This document shows, piece after piece, positions 4,847 through 5,754 of a DNA stretch of 5,754 bases. The position numbers were made by a program, and so were the translations under genes. The stretch lies in contig JBKJQB010000285.1 of NCBI GenBank assembly GCA_046594105.1, positions 1-5,754 of the forward strand. The letters run 5' to 3'. Every line of letters starts with the position of its first letter. The first letter of the stretch is position 1. The DNA is from JBDSGC01 sp046594105. Its GTDB lineage: Bacteria > Acidobacteriota > Thermoanaerobaculia > Gp7-AA8. The notes beneath the pieces are model-generated. The model ran no database searches. It was given only the letters and a program-made list of their open reading frames with translations, and had not been told where the DNA came from.

Positions 4847-4875
4847 TTCGCTCCAGCCGCGTCGCCGCGAGCGAA
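4847..4875 (+). other. Inverted repeat after tetR, possible weak terminator
   Basis: TTCGCTC (4847-4853) and GAGCGAA (4869-4875) are perfect 7-bp inverted arms with a GC-rich 15-nt loop. A T-run lies before the stem (4845-4848) and none after it. If it terminates transcription on either strand the effect is likely weak. The remainder of 4798-4979 shows only GGCCGGCAC-type GC repeats near 4799-4815 and no clear promoter for the following gene. Confidence 0.25.
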
Positions 4876-4979
4876 GACGTACGAGAAAGCTACTGGAATC
4901 GGTGCGCGGTTTCGCGGCGTGCTAGCCTCATCAGGCGTTCAACGAAACTTCCCTGCGGGGAGAAGCGAGAGGTCGATCG

Positions 4980-5754
4980 ATGGCTCAGTCAGAAACGTCA
5001 GCGGGTCCAGCGCAGCAGCAGCCAGTCGAAGTGAGCACGACGAAGAAGAAACGCAAAAAGAGAAAAAAGAAGGCATCCGGTTCCGGGAAGCGATCGGATG
5101 TGAAACTCCCCAGCAGAAAGCTGAGCACGAAGAAATATGAGAAAGAGCTGGCCAGGCTGCATCTGGAGCTGATCAAGCTGCAGGAGTGGATCCGGGCGGA
5201 GAAGGTGAAGGTGGTCGTCGTCTTCGAGGGTCGCGACGCGGCCGGGAAAGGGGGAGCGATCAAGAGGATCGCCGACGCCATGAATCCCCGCATCTGCCGC
5301 GTCGTCGCGCTCACGGCGCCCTCGGAACGCCAGCGCACCCAGTGGTACTTCCAGCGTTATGTCGAGCAGCTGCCTGGTGCCGGCGAGATGGTGCTGTTCG
5401 ATCGCAGCTGGTACAACCGTGCCGGGGTGGAGCGGGTCATGGGGTTCTGCTCCGCGGAGGAGTATCAGGAGTTCCTGCGCTCCTGCCCCGAGTTCGAACG
5501 GATGCTGATCCGCTCGGGGATCATCCTCATCAAGTACTGGTTCTCGGTCAGCGACGAGCAGCAGGAGAAGAGGTTCCAGCAGCGGCTGGAGCGGCCGACC
5601 AAGCGGTGGAAACTGAGTCCCATGGATCTGGAGTCCCGCGATCGCTGGGAAGACTTTTCCAAGGCGAAAGACGACATGTTCGCGGTGACCGACACCGACG
5701 ACTCACCCTGGTATGTGGTCAATGCAGACAACAAGAAAGCGGCCCGGCTCAACT
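4980..5754 (+). CDS. Polyphosphate kinase 2 (PPK2), C-terminus outside the window
   Basis: The first 258 residues of a PPK2-family enzyme are present. These enzymes transfer phosphate between polyphosphate and nucleotides in the cytoplasm. Walker A is FEGRDAAGKGG (82-92, Lys90). Walker B is LFDRSWYNRAGVERVMGF (139-156, Asp141). The lid module runs from about 202 to 224, starting RLERPTKRWKLSPMD. The close match of GVERVMGFCSAEEYQEFL to Pseudomonas-type sequences suggests class I (NDP to NTP), but this is by memory only. Class I enzymes are about 300 residues or somewhat more, so perhaps 30-60 residues are missing. The start is ATG 4980 with GAGAGG (4967-4972) 7 nt upstream. Unusual is the N-terminal tail: about 50 residues before the conserved region, Gln/Ser-rich and then ten consecutive Lys/Arg (22-31). 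It appears to be a separate transcription unit from tetR. Confidence 0.93.
   Translation, partial: MAQSETSAGPAQQQPVEVSTTKKKRKKRKKKASGSGKRSDVKLPSRKLSTKKYEKELARLHLELIKLQEWIRAEKVKVVVVFEGRDAAGKGGAIKRIADAMNPRICRVVALTAPSERQRTQWYFQRYVEQLPGAGEMVLFDRSWYNRAGVERVMGFCSAEEYQEFLRSCPEFERMLIRSGIILIKYWFSVSDEQQEKRFQQRLERPTKRWKLSPMDLESRDRWEDFSKAKDDMFAVTDTDDSPWYVVNADNKKAARLN

Noticed and set aside
4955..4967. GGGGAGAAG as a partial family A repeat before PPK2
   Set aside because: Only one half-arm is present without its partner. It overlaps the probable ribosome binding region and is likely coincidence.
4820..5140. Plus-strand frame overlapping the start of PPK2
   Set aside because: It is out of frame with the PPK2 reading, which has Walker A and B motifs. 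It has no recognisable domain.

Overview
The window is high-GC bacterial DNA with short intergenic spaces, Shine-Dalgarno starts and one protein that looks exported to an outer membrane, so the source is most likely a Gram-negative bacterium. The fragment at 2842-3402 resembles Oar-type TonB-dependent receptors, which are especially numerous in Acidobacteriota. That makes this phylum a reasonable guess, but nothing here fixes the taxonomy. All real genes found lie on the + strand.

Layout: (1) 1-342 holds two copies, about 90% identical, of a palindromic repeat built on 10-bp CCTTCTCCCC/GGGGAGAAGG stems. (2) 466-1599 encodes a saccharopine/lysine dehydrogenase-family oxidoreductase. (3) 1603-2743 is a RAYT (REP-associated Y1/HUH tyrosine transposase, 1853-2431) bracketed by eight copies of one REP-type palindrome, four on each side. 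This is the most notable unit in the window. (4) 2842-3402 encodes a small secreted protein made of a signal peptide joined to a fragment of an Oar/TonB-receptor plug and early barrel. (5) 3436-3632 is a long imperfect inverted repeat with a different REP-like hairpin near its centre. (6) 3637-4797 is a compact regulatory module: a sigma70-like promoter, a 16-bp palindromic operator, a strong ribosome binding site, a small cupin gene and a NemR-like TetR-family regulator. (7) 4980 to the window end is the start of a polyphosphate kinase 2 (PPK2) with an unusual polybasic N-terminal tail; its C-terminus lies outside the window.

How the parts may work together: the RAYT probably acts on the REPs around it, as such transposases are thought to do elsewhere. 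The TetR protein probably controls the cupin gene, and perhaps its own, through the TAGACC-N4-GGTCTA site. It keeps the cysteine that senses electrophiles and oxidants in E. coli NemR, which points to a stress-responsive circuit; this is inference. The dehydrogenase and PPK2 look like unrelated housekeeping or metabolic neighbours. At least three distinct palindromic repeat families occur within 3.7 kb. All coordinates were counted by hand and no database search was run.
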